Of a stretch of 64,000 nt of DNA, positions 10,869 to 22,129 are shown one piece after another; position 1 is the stretch's first letter, and each line of letters starts with the position of its first letter. A program made the translations under genes and the position numbers. The stretch is taken from positions 6,069,001-6,133,000 of the forward strand of contig NC_065423.1 in the NCBI RefSeq assembly GCF_024362695.1. Reading direction: 5' to 3'. This stretch comes from Pectinophora gossypiella (Eukaryota > Arthropoda > Insecta > Lepidoptera > Gelechiidae). Below the pieces are notes generated by a model. It worked only from the letters and a program-made list of their open reading frames with translations. It ran no database searches and was not told the origin of the DNA.

Positions 10869-11014
10869 AGAAGTTATATAAGGACTCAGCAGGTACGTGT
10901 CCATGAATCGACGCGACGCAAAATGGATGAATTTATGAACGGTTAGTGGCAATAGGCTCGCCACCTACAGGGGACTTAAAATATAGCTGGCTAAGAGTGG
11001 GTGTAAACACCTGG

Positions 11015-11170
11015 GGGTTTAAAATGACCACATCGAAGCAATTCATCTAAGAAAGCAATATTGCAATTTGACATCTGCGCATATAAAAGTAAGTGCGCAA
11101 TGCAAACAAATGTCAAATAGCAATATTGATTTCTTAGATGAATTGCTTCGAAGTGGCCATTTTAACCCCC
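11015..11170. repeat. Foldback MITE, family E, best-preserved copy
   Basis: Arms GACCACATCGAAGCAATTCA and TGAATTGCTTCGAAGTGGCC flank a centre with GCGCATATAAAAGTAAGTGC. CCTGG occurs directly outside both ends and could be a target duplication. Confidence 0.75.
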
Positions 11171-11218
11171 CTGGACCCACCTCTTCGGGGATGTAACTAT
11201 TGATGTTGGTATATTATG

Positions 11219-11487
11219 TGTCGTGGCCAGATCGTAAAATTGTACAATTACATTGATTCATCAATTATAATACCAATCAAGTTTTAAATATAATCGACAT
11301 CAGCGCCACTTCAGGTGAATAATGTTACTAATTTTACGATATGATTGCCAACGTTTGGCCATATCATGAAGTAATCATGCATTTAGTTGCTCTCAAACTA
11401 CATCATGATGTGGCCATCGAATGATATTCTATTTCATGAAATATGACCATTTCCTGAAATGGTCTAACACTACACTGGCCACGACGT
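11219..11487. repeat. MITE with GTCGTGGCCAG termini
   Basis: It begins GTCGTGGCCAGATCG and ends CTGGCCACGAC, with internal palindromes such as ATTTCATGAAAT. Single copy seen in this window. Confidence 0.5.
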
Positions 11488-11709
11488 GTGCACTAACCAT
11501 TATAGAGGATGTTAAAGTTCAGTGTGAGTTTTATTATTCATTTATCCATTATCATCAGTGGGGTACAATTATAGGTATGCAAAGGAGCCCTCCTTAAAAG
11601 GCGGAATATACGTCTAAACTTGGGAATTTACGAAGATATAAGTAATGCAGTAATGCTATACCTATCACTGAAGTTATAAATATTTAAGCCCCTAGTACCG
11701 AATAAGTGG

Positions 11710-11850
11710 TAATAATAATATTAATAAAACACTTTATTGCACAAAAATTCACAAAACATTTACAGGATAAACTTATTTTAAGGTGGGCAAAGGCGGCCTT
11801 ATCGCTAAGAGCGATCTCTTCCAGACAACCTTCGGCAAAGGATATGGTAC
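11710..11850 (-). repeat. LINE 3' tail (GATAAGGCCGCC type)
   Basis: On the minus strand it reads GTCTGGAAGAGATCGCTC, GATAAGGCCGCC and GTGCAATAAAGTG with an AT-rich tail. The same end is at 26640-26745 and 41465-41585. Insect LINEs commonly end this way. Confidence 0.6.
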
Positions 11851-12706
11851 AAGTGGTCTTGGAGAAAGGTATGTTGCTGTGGATAAAATAAAATAAAAGC
11901 TAAGTAATAATAGCTAAACTACTTAAACTAGCAGTTTGCTGCGTTATTTTTCTGTTTGTCAGTCAACATAACACCCCCCGTTAGGGGGACATCCCAAATA
12001 ACACTACATTTTCCGTTGACTAACTGGTCAATTCACAGAAACTTACTCATGTAGAGTAAAAACATTAATAATGTTTCAAAATCCTAATTGAAGTTAGGTG
12101 TTTAGGCTTACGAAGTAGGTACCTAATACACATCTTTATTTATTTGTTTAATTACATCTTTTTATTCATTTTATCATTAATTTGTTTATTTGTTTTTTGT
12201 TTAATTGTTTATTGCAAACTTTACATCTAAAATTGCGATGTTAAAGATCTTACACTAGCCAATTACAAACTTTTACAAATTAAATTTTATAAAGCGGACA
12301 GTGAAATAATTATAATAATAACTAGCATTGAGTACCTACCCGTTACTGTTGCACAAATTAATGTATGTGCGGATTGGTGAGTATGAATGTGTACTTAATC
12401 ATTGTGTAATTGTTTGAAGGTTTGCGCGTCTGTCAATGTCACAGAGTTTTAGAAAATTAAATACTTCTGCTATGATCCTATATTGCTATTATGCGGGTTA
12501 AAAGTATTATGAACTTGACACTATAGGGGACTTTTTATTGGAAGTACTCTGAAGAGCAGTCACGAATGCGGCAGCTAGTCACGAGCACACGTGATCATCA
12601 CACCACGATGCATCAATATGATACATACTCAAACAAAGTATATACAAAGAGTGTGATAGGTAGGTTTTCACTTAGCTTGCTTTGTTTGGCTTAATAATTT
12701 AGTAGT
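11851..12706. other. Intergenic, no gene seen
   Basis: AT-rich, simple TTTG/TTTATT tracts near 12150-12220; no coding signal. Confidence 0.55.
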
Positions 12707-12860
12707 CATCATCATCAGCCTATTAACGTCCCCACTGCTGGGGCACGGGCCTTCCCTATGGATGGATAGGGAGATCGGGCCTGAAACCATCGCGCGGGCC
12801 CAGTGCGGATTGATGGTTATTAATGACTGCTAATGCAGCCGGGACCAACGGCTTAACGTA
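12707..12860 (-). repeat. 5'-truncated tRNA/5S SINE (family B)
   Basis: Contains GTCCCCACTGCTGGGGCACG, GGATGGATAGGGAGATCGGG and AATGCAGCCGGGACCAACGG, the body of the SINE at 30390-30692; the promoter half is missing. Confidence 0.7.
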
Positions 12861-13097
12861 AATTTAATAGTAATAATTAAAAAGTATATGTATGTACATA
12901 TTGTGTGATCATTGTTTTATATTTTACTAGATTTTATTTGTTTTCTCTGATTTTATTTTATTTATTATTTTAATTTATTTGAATGTTTTATTATGGAAAT
13001 TATGGATCATTGTAATCTGAAATAAAGCAATTTTAATTATTATTTTTTTAATTTTATCAACATTTAGAATCATTTATTAAACGTAATTATTATTATT

Positions 13098-13292
13098 ATA
13101 AGACACGACGAATTTATTAAAAACATCATAGAACGGAAGCTACAAGGAAAGAGAGGAAGGCGAAGACGAAGAAGACCTTACATGGAACAGATTAAAGAGA
13201 AGGCGAACGTCGTGACTTATAAGGAGGTGAAGGAATTGATCTGTGATAGACAAGAATGGAGAATGCTACACCGACAAGAGCGTGGCTCTTAA
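13098..13292 (+). pseudogene. LINE 3' ORF remnant (RGRRRRRRP end)
   Basis: The frame reads GKRGRRRRRRPYMEQIKEKA, then VTYKEVKELI, EWRMLHRQERGS and a stop. Basic tails of this kind end many insect endonuclease/reverse-transcriptase ORFs. Related remnants: 1205-1357, 36268-36480, 58055-58172. Confidence 0.6.
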
Positions 13293-13344
13293 ATAAGTGG
13301 TTCGAGCTTCGAGCTCAAACCACTAATTTAAGAATCTTCGCCAC

Positions 13345-13478
13345 TAATTAAAGGTTCAAGCTCAACTGGGCACCCTCAGGCCTGTTGTCTTAAACGTTGT
13401 ACCGGGTGAGACCCTCCAGCGCTCCCCATTTATCCGGCCAAGTAGTTAATGCTTCTAAGGCTAAGTCACATAAAAAAA
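13345..13478 (+). repeat. LINE 3' end, family C
   Basis: GGCACCCTCAGGCCTGTTGT to CTAAGTCACATAAAAAAA; truncated copy. Confidence 0.65.
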
Positions 13479-13954
13479 GCAGAATAAATCAATCAAACGG
13501 CTGCGGTTGGTATGATGTCTGTACGTACCTAAGTGTACTAAATGTACCTACATGGGTTCCCTACACGACGAACCTGCGAAACTTATTGTGTGTAATTTCA
13601 TCGTGGTCATGTGGTTCAGTCAAACCTTGTATCTCAATTAAGATGTGGTAACTAGTTACACCCGCATTATTCTATGTATAGACTAGGTTCACTTCCCTAG
13701 TGTAAAATAAAAAGGAAAATGTAGAGTCAATATTAGTCTTCATCAGGAAAGTGACTTTGATATTTCATTTCATTCTATTCTTGATTCCATTCTTGGCACC
13801 TAACTACACACATATACCTCACTTAACTTTAACTCTGTTAACTCAGTCCGCAAAAAAACGTGCAAATGATTCATCTTCGTAAAAAAAGCCTTTAAAACAT
13901 CCATAGAAAGAACCTGCTGAATATAACACTATAAAACTTGTTCTTGACTTATAG

Positions 13955-14105
13955 TATCGTCACGAGCTTTAATATGTATACACTTTGGTACCACGTCACA
14001 TTAACTTTATTAACAAATTGAACTGTAAGTCTCACTAAATGTCAAATATATTAGTGCGACAGAGTCCTAAAGTGGGTACATTATATTGCGCATGACTGTA
14101 CATTA
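13955..14105. repeat. MITE, family G
   Basis: From CGTCACGAGCTTTAATATG to GCGCATGACTGTAC, with AAATGTCAAATATATTAGTG inside as in the other copies. Confidence 0.65.
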
Positions 14106-14527
14106 GGATCCATCTGTGAATGTCCTTCGCGTATCGAAAAAAATCTAAAAATAGACCTTATTGCGATTAGCCACGGAGGTAGGTAATTATAGAACTTGTA
14201 AGATACTTAGTTACCTACTTTCACACAAGCCATCTTACCAATAAAAAATATACAACAATATACAAGCGGTGAAAGTATATTTGAAAGCCATGGAAAATTG
14301 AATCCAATTAAGTAAGTATCATAATTCTAAACACACATTCAGCCCTTGTTTATTTAAAAAAGAATATAATGATTTGTAGACAAGTTCAGTAGGTATTGAC
14401 ATCCAAAGAGTAATAATGATGAATTGCATTATCTATTAACAAGTTACTACCTCAACGTGTAAATAGGTTTGGTAGAGTTGTTTTAATTAGGGACTGTCTA
14501 GGGTACGTTCCCCAAAAATTATATAAT

Positions 14528-14725
14528 ATTCAAATTCAAAAATATCTTTATTCAGTAGGTAACACTTTGAATCGAAAATTTTTACATAACGAACGTCTCA
14601 TCCACCTAAAACTACTGCAGCTTCTCACAACCTGTACAGCCGGGGAAAAGAAGCTGCAAGAAAAACCTCGGCACAGGGCCCTAGACGTTCTTTAAAAAAT
14701 AATAAAAAAAATTATAATAATAAAT
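14528..14725 (-). repeat. Retroposon fragment with ATTCAAATTCAAAAAT end
   Basis: The stretch starts ATTCAAATTCAAAAATATCT, passes through GCAGCTTCTCACAACC, and ends in an AT-rich run. It interrupts the 5' side of the following MITE. Its class is inferred from similar lepidopteran repeats. Confidence 0.45.
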
Positions 14726-15100
14726 AAATAATTTATAGATGACGCTGTCGAGATTTAACGTGTTAATTACTACCTATTTTCTGATTAGTCGGGTACCTAC
14801 ATAATTAATCCATGGCAAGAAGCATAATATAAAAATAATTGTTGCTTGATATTTGGATCACATTATGAATATAATTATGTTGCTACCTATATTGCTTCTC
14901 TTTATTTTGATCAGAATAGTAATAGGTGGAAGATGTAATTGGACCTGCGTGTAATAAAAAGAGTCATCGCTTATACCCAAAAACAAAGATAAAAGATGCA
15001 TATGTATGTTATCCTTGAAATTAGAAGGCTAAACGAAAGAACATCTTTACAGCGCCATCTGTATTGTTTTTGAGGATCGTACCCTTGAAAAACCCTCATT
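14726..15100. repeat. MITE, family F (CTTTCCAGGCTACGTTC ends), 5' end lost
   Basis: Shares TATTTTCTGATTAGTCGGGT, GTTGCTTGATATTTGGATCA and ACAGCGCCATCTGTATTG with copies at 20162, 31100, 34980, 43795 and 63724. Confidence 0.65.
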
Positions 15101-16517
15101 GGCTTCTAAAATACCCTCGGCTCCAAACATTTCGTATGAAACATTCTTCCTCATAAAGAAAAATGGATCTCGTCATTGATACGATATATACATACATGTA
15201 TACGATATGCTGAAGTATTAACCGCTATTTATGTCAGCATTTCTACGAAACCAGTTTGACGAAATTTGAAGCTGCTCTCAGGCGCTTGAGCCAATTTTCT
15301 ACTTGCCCGAACAACGGGGAAATACCGAAGTGACAACCTTCTATATAAATTAACGTCTATACTACATCGCCACCATTGACCGACTGTACGTAGAGCCATC
15401 ATGTCGGGAATTTAAAAGGTTTTTAGAGGAAATACAAGTGCCAAAGGTTACGAAAACAAGACGATGGTTTCGTCAATAGTGTGGCGAGTATATTGTAGAT
15501 CAAACTAGATTATATAAGCGGCATCGATAAGGCCGAAAATCACTTTGTGAAGAGGATAGTGCGAGTGAGTAACTCATGTTATGTTATATAATATTCTTAG
15601 TTGAATGCCCCGCTTACATCCTAGATACTAAACCTATTACTGTTGCTTATTGTTTTGGTCATCATCCATCATCATCCTACCCTTATCCCTCTCTAGTTGG
15701 GTAGTTAGGTGGGGTTGGCACAGCATGTATTCTTCGTCCATTCATTTCTGTCAGTCGCCATGTCGGTACTCACACCTTTCACACACATATCCGTCTTTCC
15801 ACAATCCGTCCACACTTTCTTGGGTCGTCCCCTACTCCTCCTACCCCTTGGGTCCATCCATATTCATACTCAAACTTTCCTCGTTACTTTTTTTTTTCTT
15901 TTTTTCTAAATATAATCTCACCTGATGTTAAGTGACGATGTGGTCTAGGGTGGATCACGCTTACCTAGCAAATACCTATTCACTCTAGCCTTAAAGACTC
16001 CTAGTTTAAAACGAGTCGGAAAAACAGACGATAGCAGATATTTCCAGACCTTTGAAGTTCGCATCAAAAAGGAAGTGGCAAAACGCTTAGTACGGATTGG
16101 TGGTATATCCACAAAAGGATGAAATGCCTGATGACGCCTAGTTGTTGTATAATGCCTTTCATCCTATCATCATTACATGCCCACCTGTCCCTATATGTGT
16201 ATTTATTGTTTTGGTAATAGTATAAATATATAAGTGTAATAGTTTACAATATTTTTATCATTAAATTTGGCTATTTGCAGTTACTAAGTATCTGACACAG
16301 ATATATAATTAAAGCAAAAAACGACGAAATTGTTGTCTTCTCTCAATAATTATTTATGCGTATGCCTCTAGGAAAAGGCTCTATATTCTAAAGTACTTAC
16401 ACCCTATCACGCTACTCCACACTGAAATGGTGTAATACAAAAGTATGTTATGTCAAATACCGTGGTTCATTGCAGATCTCAAGAAAAGACTGATAAACAG
16501 CAGACGTCGTGTTGATA
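15101..16517. other. Upstream region of the second PGRP gene, no gene seen
   Basis: No exon or family repeat recognised. The two overlapping frames at 15650-15925 are serine/tyrosine-rich chance frames over a pyrimidine-rich stretch. It must contain the promoter of the gene starting at 16518, but I see no clear TATA box or NF-kB site. Confidence 0.5.
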
Positions 16518-19500
16518 ATGTTATTATTTACTTCGATAACTCTGGCGATCGCGGGACATTTACACGCGATACCGACGACCATGTCTCAACACTCTCAAGG
16601 TAAGAATCAACTTTGTTTTATCAAATTTTAAATAAGTACACAATTATATCTACATAATTTACACTCATGACTCAGACAGACAGGCCGGCCAAGTAGTTAA
16701 TGCCATCTGCGGAAAATCTACAATAAGTCACGTCAAAAAAAATCAGACAGATAGGCAGTCGCTTCTGTAAAAAACTGTATCTGTCAAAATCTTCAGGTTA
16801 GGTAAGCGAACCCTATTAAAACGGGATGACGTCATCCGGTTTTAACAGTTAATCATCATCTGATGATTATGATATAATATCACTCTTCTTTTCCCACCAG
16901 GATACGCGTAGACTATGGAACTCTATTGGCTTAGATCCTGACATACTTCACTTGCTTCCTCCACCTGAGTGAGAGCTCTTAGTGCTCCGCATTTGTCCGG
17001 TCAAGTAGTCAATGTCATCTGAGCCAAACCTACAATAAGTCTCGTCAAAAGAAAACACATTCATTAATTGTTTCGTACACACGCCTCGGTTCAGAATAGA
17101 CCGTATTAAACAATTTTTAAGGACATCTCCAATTTAGTTCTCTGTCAGGCTGTCAGCCCCCTTGCTTGCTACACCGCTTGCTTTGTGCTTATCAAATATT
17201 AGTAGGCACTAATATATCGTAAGGAAAATGTGATAAGTATATTTTTTCCAATGTAATGTTGTATGATTGATAATACCTACTTGGCTGGTATGAATCAATG
17301 TTCAAAACAATGACATGCCATCTGTTAACGTCCGACATGAGTCAAATGTATCACTTTCAATAAGGTATTACAGTTTGGTGTCTATCTGTTAGAATAATAC
17401 TATAAGTACTATCTATATTGTTATCTTTAGCCCATTGACATAATTTACAAATTAAACCGTAAATTTCATTAAATGTCAAATTTGATAGTGCGACAGGGTT
17501 CTAAAGTGGGTACATGATATTAATGAAACAAACTATAAATTAAAACACATAATACCACGTTCTTACCACGGCCTCCGTGGTCCAGTGGTTTGAGCGTTGG
17601 GCTCACGATCCGGAGGTCCCGGATTCAAATCCCGGTGGGGACATATCACATTATTCGTGATCCCTAGTTTGGTTAGGACATTACAGGCTGATAACCTGAA
17701 AGAAAAATGATCCGTGCTTCGGAAGGCACGTTAAGCCGTTGGCCCCGGTTACTAGTTACTGATGTAAGTTAGTAGTCGTTACATGAGCCACGTCAGGGGC
17801 CTTTGGCGGCTAAATAGTAATCCTGACACCAGGGTTGATGGGGTTGATAATATAGAAGAAGACCGCGGTAAGAACCCAGTATTATGTGTTTTAATTATGA
17901 TAATAACCGCATAAACCTCAAACAATATATAAACTGTAAATTTTCCAGAAAACCCAATCGAAGATAGTATTTACGTCAAAAGGCAGGAGTGGCACGCGCG
18001 TCCTCCCTTAGAGACGAAACCATTAAGCACCCCAGTCCCATACGTGGTCATCCACCACTCTTACATCCCACCAGCTTGCAAGAACCTGGTCGAATGCAGC
18101 TACGCCATGAGGGCTATGCAGAGCATGCATATAGACCAGAACAAGTGGTGGGACATCGGATACAAGTAAGTTTTTATTTCATTTTTATGTACCTACGCGT
18201 ACATTAACACGTTTGCTGTGTATGAACCACAAATCATTGTTGTTGTTATGACAGGCAGCGCCATGAGTGTTAAGAATCGGAACTAAAAACTGTCAAAGAG
18301 GCGGCTAATCCCTCGCCTTATTACATTACGAATACGTTTCGGCGGTTTTTTACTTACCCGCATTCAATACAGCTAATCGTTGAATCGCCGCATTACAAAA
18401 CGGCCCTGTTTTTGAAAACAGCTAGCCGTAATGTAATACAGCGGATTATACAATCCGACTACGACATATACACTTTGGTACCATGTCACATTCAATTCAA
18501 TTCAATTCTTTATTCATAATAAACATTACACGACAACAAACACAACACAAACACTAAATGTCAAATATGTTAGTGCGACAGAGTCCTAAAGTGGATACAT
18601 TATAATTGCTCATGACTGTACGTGTACTTACATAAATTCCAATGAGTTTATCTTAAAATAACATTGCACGTGGGGGGTTGATATTTAACTTTCAGTTACA
18701 CAGTGACCGTGTTAAGTATAACAATTGACTGAAATTAGTGGTAACATTACTAAGATCGTGATCCCCTCCTGGAAGGGCGGACCCACATTATTATGGGGCA
18801 AAATCAACTGGTTCACCCTGGCCGCAATCTAACCCGATGAAGTTAGGCCACATATAACTCATGTACTGGGTGGCCGTAAGCAACATTTTAAAAGATAAAA
18901 ATAGGTAAATTTCCATGGCCGTAAACTAAACGAAACATTTTGTATAATAAGGGGCTGAGGGGTGTCACTATGGGGTTTCGCACCAGCTAAATATTTTACT
19001 AGGGCCGCCACTGCAAATGTGAAATCCGTCTTAATGTGAAATTGCGGTGGCGCGAATTTTCTCATAGACCATTTTGATTGATGGTTCCTTACGTAGTTTT
19101 TTTTTGTTTGCGCATCGAAAGTATTTTAGATAGAGAAGAGAGGCACTTTAAGAAATGTATCCGGCTAATGAATACTGTCATTTTTCAGTTTCGCGGTAGG
19201 CAGCGACGGAAAAGCATACGAGGGCCGAGGTTTTACCATATTAGGCGCACACGCCAAACACTTTAACACTCACAGCATCGGCATATGTTTGATTGGAAAC
19301 TGGAATGGTAGGTTTAAGAACTTTAAATACTTACTACAAACTTGTTTAACACTTTCAAGGACAGAACGTCTAATGACGATCCGATCTCAAGGTGTCATAT
19401 TACCTGTTATGAACCATCAATGACCCATGATCTCTGTCCGTGAAAGGGTTAAACTTGTGTTTGTTTCGATATTTTTATCCCGTAAAAATGATTGTTTTGA

Positions 19501-19947
19501 GGCAAACCTTCAATGAGTCACGTCGAAAAAAGCGATCTCATCATGTCGCTACAAATCTTGAGAAAGATAAGATTATTTCCGAGTGACGCACAACTTACGT
19601 ACACCTCCGTTCCCTAAAGCATGGTAGGCATTCTGCGAAAGCATACCGCCCAAGGTAGCTGGTCAACTTCCAAAGGAAATCCTAAAAATCCTCGAAAATT
19701 TTCAGATACCCTGCCCCCCTCACATCAGCTAGAGAAAACCAAAGCCCTTATCCAGTACGGAGTAGACCAGGGCTTCATCCGAGAAGACTATAAGCTGGTC
19801 GGTCACCGACAGGTCCGTCCTACCGAGTGTCCTGGGCAAACTTTATACGACCATATATCAACGTGGCCGCATTTTGACGGTACCTTAGACTTAGCTACGA
19901 ATTTTGTTGAAGATGAAGTCAAACCTAAACTTATATTTTCCCACTAG
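16518..19947 (+). CDS. PGRP-LB: Peptidoglycan recognition protein, PGRP-LB-like, secreted amidase (complete)
   Basis: A zinc-dependent N-acetylmuramoyl-L-alanine amidase fold that recognises bacterial peptidoglycan; fly PGRP-LB limits Imd immune signalling, and the same role is inferred here. Four exons: 16518-16599, 17949-18165, 19189-19307 and 19706-19947 (stop TAG 19945-19947), all with GT-AG introns, phases 1, 2, 1, total 219 residues, close to the usual size. Exon 1 encodes the signal peptide MLLFTSITLAIAGHLHA. Then come PYVVIHHSYIPPAC, IGYNFAVGSDGKAYEGRG, LGAHAKHFNTHSIGICLIGN, KLVGHRQVRPTECPG and a short acidic C-terminal extension after STWPHF. Zinc ligands His (VIHH), His (GH) and Cys (TECPG) and the catalytic Tyr are kept. 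The paired cysteines of PPAC and VEC probably form a disulfide. It is the tandem partner of the gene at 956-5062 and differs from it in keeping GHRQ. The first ATG is chosen because it starts the signal peptide. Confidence 0.95.
16684..16744 (+). repeat. LINE 3' end, family C, very short
   Basis: GGCCAAGTAGTTAATGCCAT through CAATAAGTCACGTC and A run, in intron 1 of the second PGRP gene. Confidence 0.65.
16895..17125. repeat. Repeat Q split by a family C LINE end
   Basis: The Q repeat (GACTATGGAACTCTATTGGC, CTTGCTTCCTCCAC) stops at about 16962, a family C end (GTGAGAGCTCTTAGTGCTCC to GTCTCGTCAAAAG) occupies 16963-17052, and Q resumes with CACACGCCTCGGTTCAGAAT. The uninterrupted Q copy at 47930-48115 shows the joined order. 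Confidence 0.6.
17444..17520. repeat. MITE, family G, partial
   Basis: ATTAAATGTCAAATTTGATA and TAAAGTGGGTACATGATATT match the right part of the G copies. Confidence 0.55.
17540..17894 (+). mobile_element. Full tRNA-derived SINE A1 inside a pair of inverted arms
   Basis: The SINE (17571-17861) starts CCTCCGTGGTCCAGTGG, has an anticodon-loop-like CTCACGA (position reads CAC, Val-like), a B box GGATTCAAATCC, and a tail with CTGACACCAGGGTTGATGG and ATAGAAGAAG. It is bracketed by inverted arms of about 32 bp: TTAAAACACATAATACCACG on the left, GTATTATGTGTTTTAA on the right. The arms look like the ends of an older hairpin element into which the SINE jumped. It lies 55 bp before exon 2 of the second PGRP gene. 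Confidence 0.75.
18470..18623. repeat. MITE, family G, with a replaced or inserted centre
   Basis: Left part ATACACTTTGGTACCATGTC and right part AAATGTCAAATATGTTAGTG match family G, but the middle is TTCAATTCAATTCAATTC plus about 60 bp resembling a retroposon tail. Confidence 0.55.
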
Positions 19948-20161
19948 GCAAAATCATAAATGATACCTACACTCAAACCACTATGCGCGTATACGCGCGT
20001 TAAATATTAACACTTTCAAGGACAGCACGTCTACGGACGTTCCGAGTCCAAAGTGTCATACTACCTATTATAAACCATCAATGACCCATGGTCTCTGTCC
20101 GTGAAAAGGTTAATATTATTCTCTATTTCACAGTTTATTGTACACAATAGGATATAAAAAC

Positions 20162-20475
20162 AATGAGACACTTTCCAAGCTACGTTACCCAAAAAAAAAA
20201 TATAAATGGCGTTGCGTCATTATTACCTATTTTCTCATTTCTCGGGTACTTACAATGTAATAGCAGAAGCATATAAAAATAATTAAGTATTGCTTGATAT
20301 TTGGATCAGATATGGTGAAGAATTATGTTGCTACTTATTACTTATATTGCCTCTTTTTATTTTGATCAGAATTATACTGGGTGGAAGATGTGCCTGGGCA
20401 TGATAACAAGGGTGCCCAAAAAAAGACATAAAAGATGCGTATATCTGTTATCCATGAAATAAGAAGTTTAAGGGG
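20162..20475. repeat. MITE, family F
   Basis: Starts CACTTTCCAAGCTACGTTAC, contains TTGCTTGATATTTGGATCAG and ATAAAAGATGCGTATATCTG; right tip missing. Confidence 0.65.
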
Positions 20476-20699
20476 CTTAAGGCTCCGGTACTCCATAGGC
20501 CCGAGATATGGAAACGACATAATAATAATAATAATGGCAACGAGAATAATACCTCTGTATTATTAAAGATAATGCAGTTTAGAATAGAATATAATATAAA
20601 ACTGCAGCTATTTATTATAGTTTGTAAATAGGTAGGTTTTTTCGCGTGTGTGCCTGTACAACAGCGAATATCCAGTCTTGTGTTTGGCATGCATACATA

Positions 20700-20850
20700 A
20701 GATTATGATCACGCCTATTCCCCGTTGGGGTAAGCACGGAATTTTACTTACAAACACACCACTTTCTCTTCCACTCTCATGAAAGTCTTCATACCTACGT
20801 GTTCGTCGGTTCAGAGTACTCTTAACCTGGCCTGTCTTTAAAACATCCTG
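20700..20850. repeat. Repeat Q
   Basis: ACGCCTATTCCCCGTTGGGG, TTCGTCGGTTCAGAGTACTC and AAAACATCCTG match the Q copies at 16895 and 47930. Confidence 0.5.
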
Positions 20851-21856
20851 GATTTAGATGGATTTTTGGGCTTAAATATATTTAGAAATGTAATAAATAT
20901 TGTAATAAATTATTGAAATAAAATTAAACATAGTAAAATTGTGTATCTATTTACCTATACTCACCCACTTATTAATAAAGGGAGTTAACCGAAAACAAAA
21001 CAACAAGATAAAATGGAAACATGCTTTAATGACAAGATTCACAAAAATAATTGTTCATTATAAATCGTTTTTAGACACATGATAATAATTAATACATTTT
21101 TCTGATACATCCCTACATTAGTTCGTTATAATTGAGATGCCTATTCAAGTCGATGGTAGGTACCTACGTGGGTCTTGTCAGTGAACAATTTAGTCACTAA
21201 CATAACTAAGTACGAAGTTGGCTATGAATTTCTAAGTTTTGTTTAAACTAGTGAATTTTATATTGTGATACATGAACTCAATCGCCGCAACTGCCTATCT
21301 CGTAGACTTTCAGACTGATTTTACGAACGAAACTCTATTTCTTTTCAAAATTATCGCTGTTCGCACCAAAAAGTCTTTGTCAATCTCTTCTTTGTTCTTC
21401 CATTTAACTGGCGAAGGGCCTTATAATATTATTTAATACTGTTTAACAGTTTTTAAGAATACACCGTATGTAATACATATACCTGCAACTTTGTCTTTTA
21501 CAAAATGACTATCTAAAAACAAAAGCACAGCCTGGAGTTGACATTAATGCCTTTGAATACACACATCTAATAATAATAATACAGACATCTAAAAATCTGC
21601 GGACGATGTCATGAACGACGCAATCAAAACAACAATTGTCCAAAATTGACGATCATCATGGCCAATTCACACTGTTGCCAAATATAGAATTTGACACCAT
21701 TAGGTACTTACTTATATATTATTTTTTACTCGTTGCGTTAAAGTGATGATGAGAAAAACATAAGTTCAAACAGATTTATTACAATGCAAATTGCAATGCA
21801 TTGCAACTTTAAACGCACTGGTCATGTGGATATAAGGTCAATTGTTTTTTCTCGAA

Positions 21857-21973
21857 GGCCAGGCGCGCACTACGAGTTTTTCGCCGCGCGGCAGAAAAAA
21901 GCAGCGGCATAATGTCGCACTGTAATACTGTACCAAACAGTTATAAATTGTATTGCGCGCACTTGACTGGCCT
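21857..21973. mobile_element. Solo GC-rich foldback element (GGCCAG ends)
   Basis: A 117-bp element from GGCCAGGCGCGCACTACG to GCGCGCACTTGACTGGCC, with a TTCGCCGCGCGGC hairpin near one end. It is the same unit that occurs, inverted, inside the 430-bp palindrome at 7980-8409. Confidence 0.65.
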
Positions 21974-22129
21974 AACAAAAGAGTGCAAGAATGGAGATTT
22001 TCCGAGGAAGATAGATTTATCTTCTGCTACCTACCACACCCTGGGCATTATGAGAAAGTATCCCTCTCAAATTGACGATACTTTTCACCATCGACATGAA
22101 CTAGACAAGACACAAAATACTGATTAACT

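Noticed and set aside
19621..19947. 108-codon frame starting MVGILRKHTAQG
   Set aside because: Only the part from 19706 is the last PGRP exon; the start is intron read-through ahead of a good TTTTCAG acceptor.
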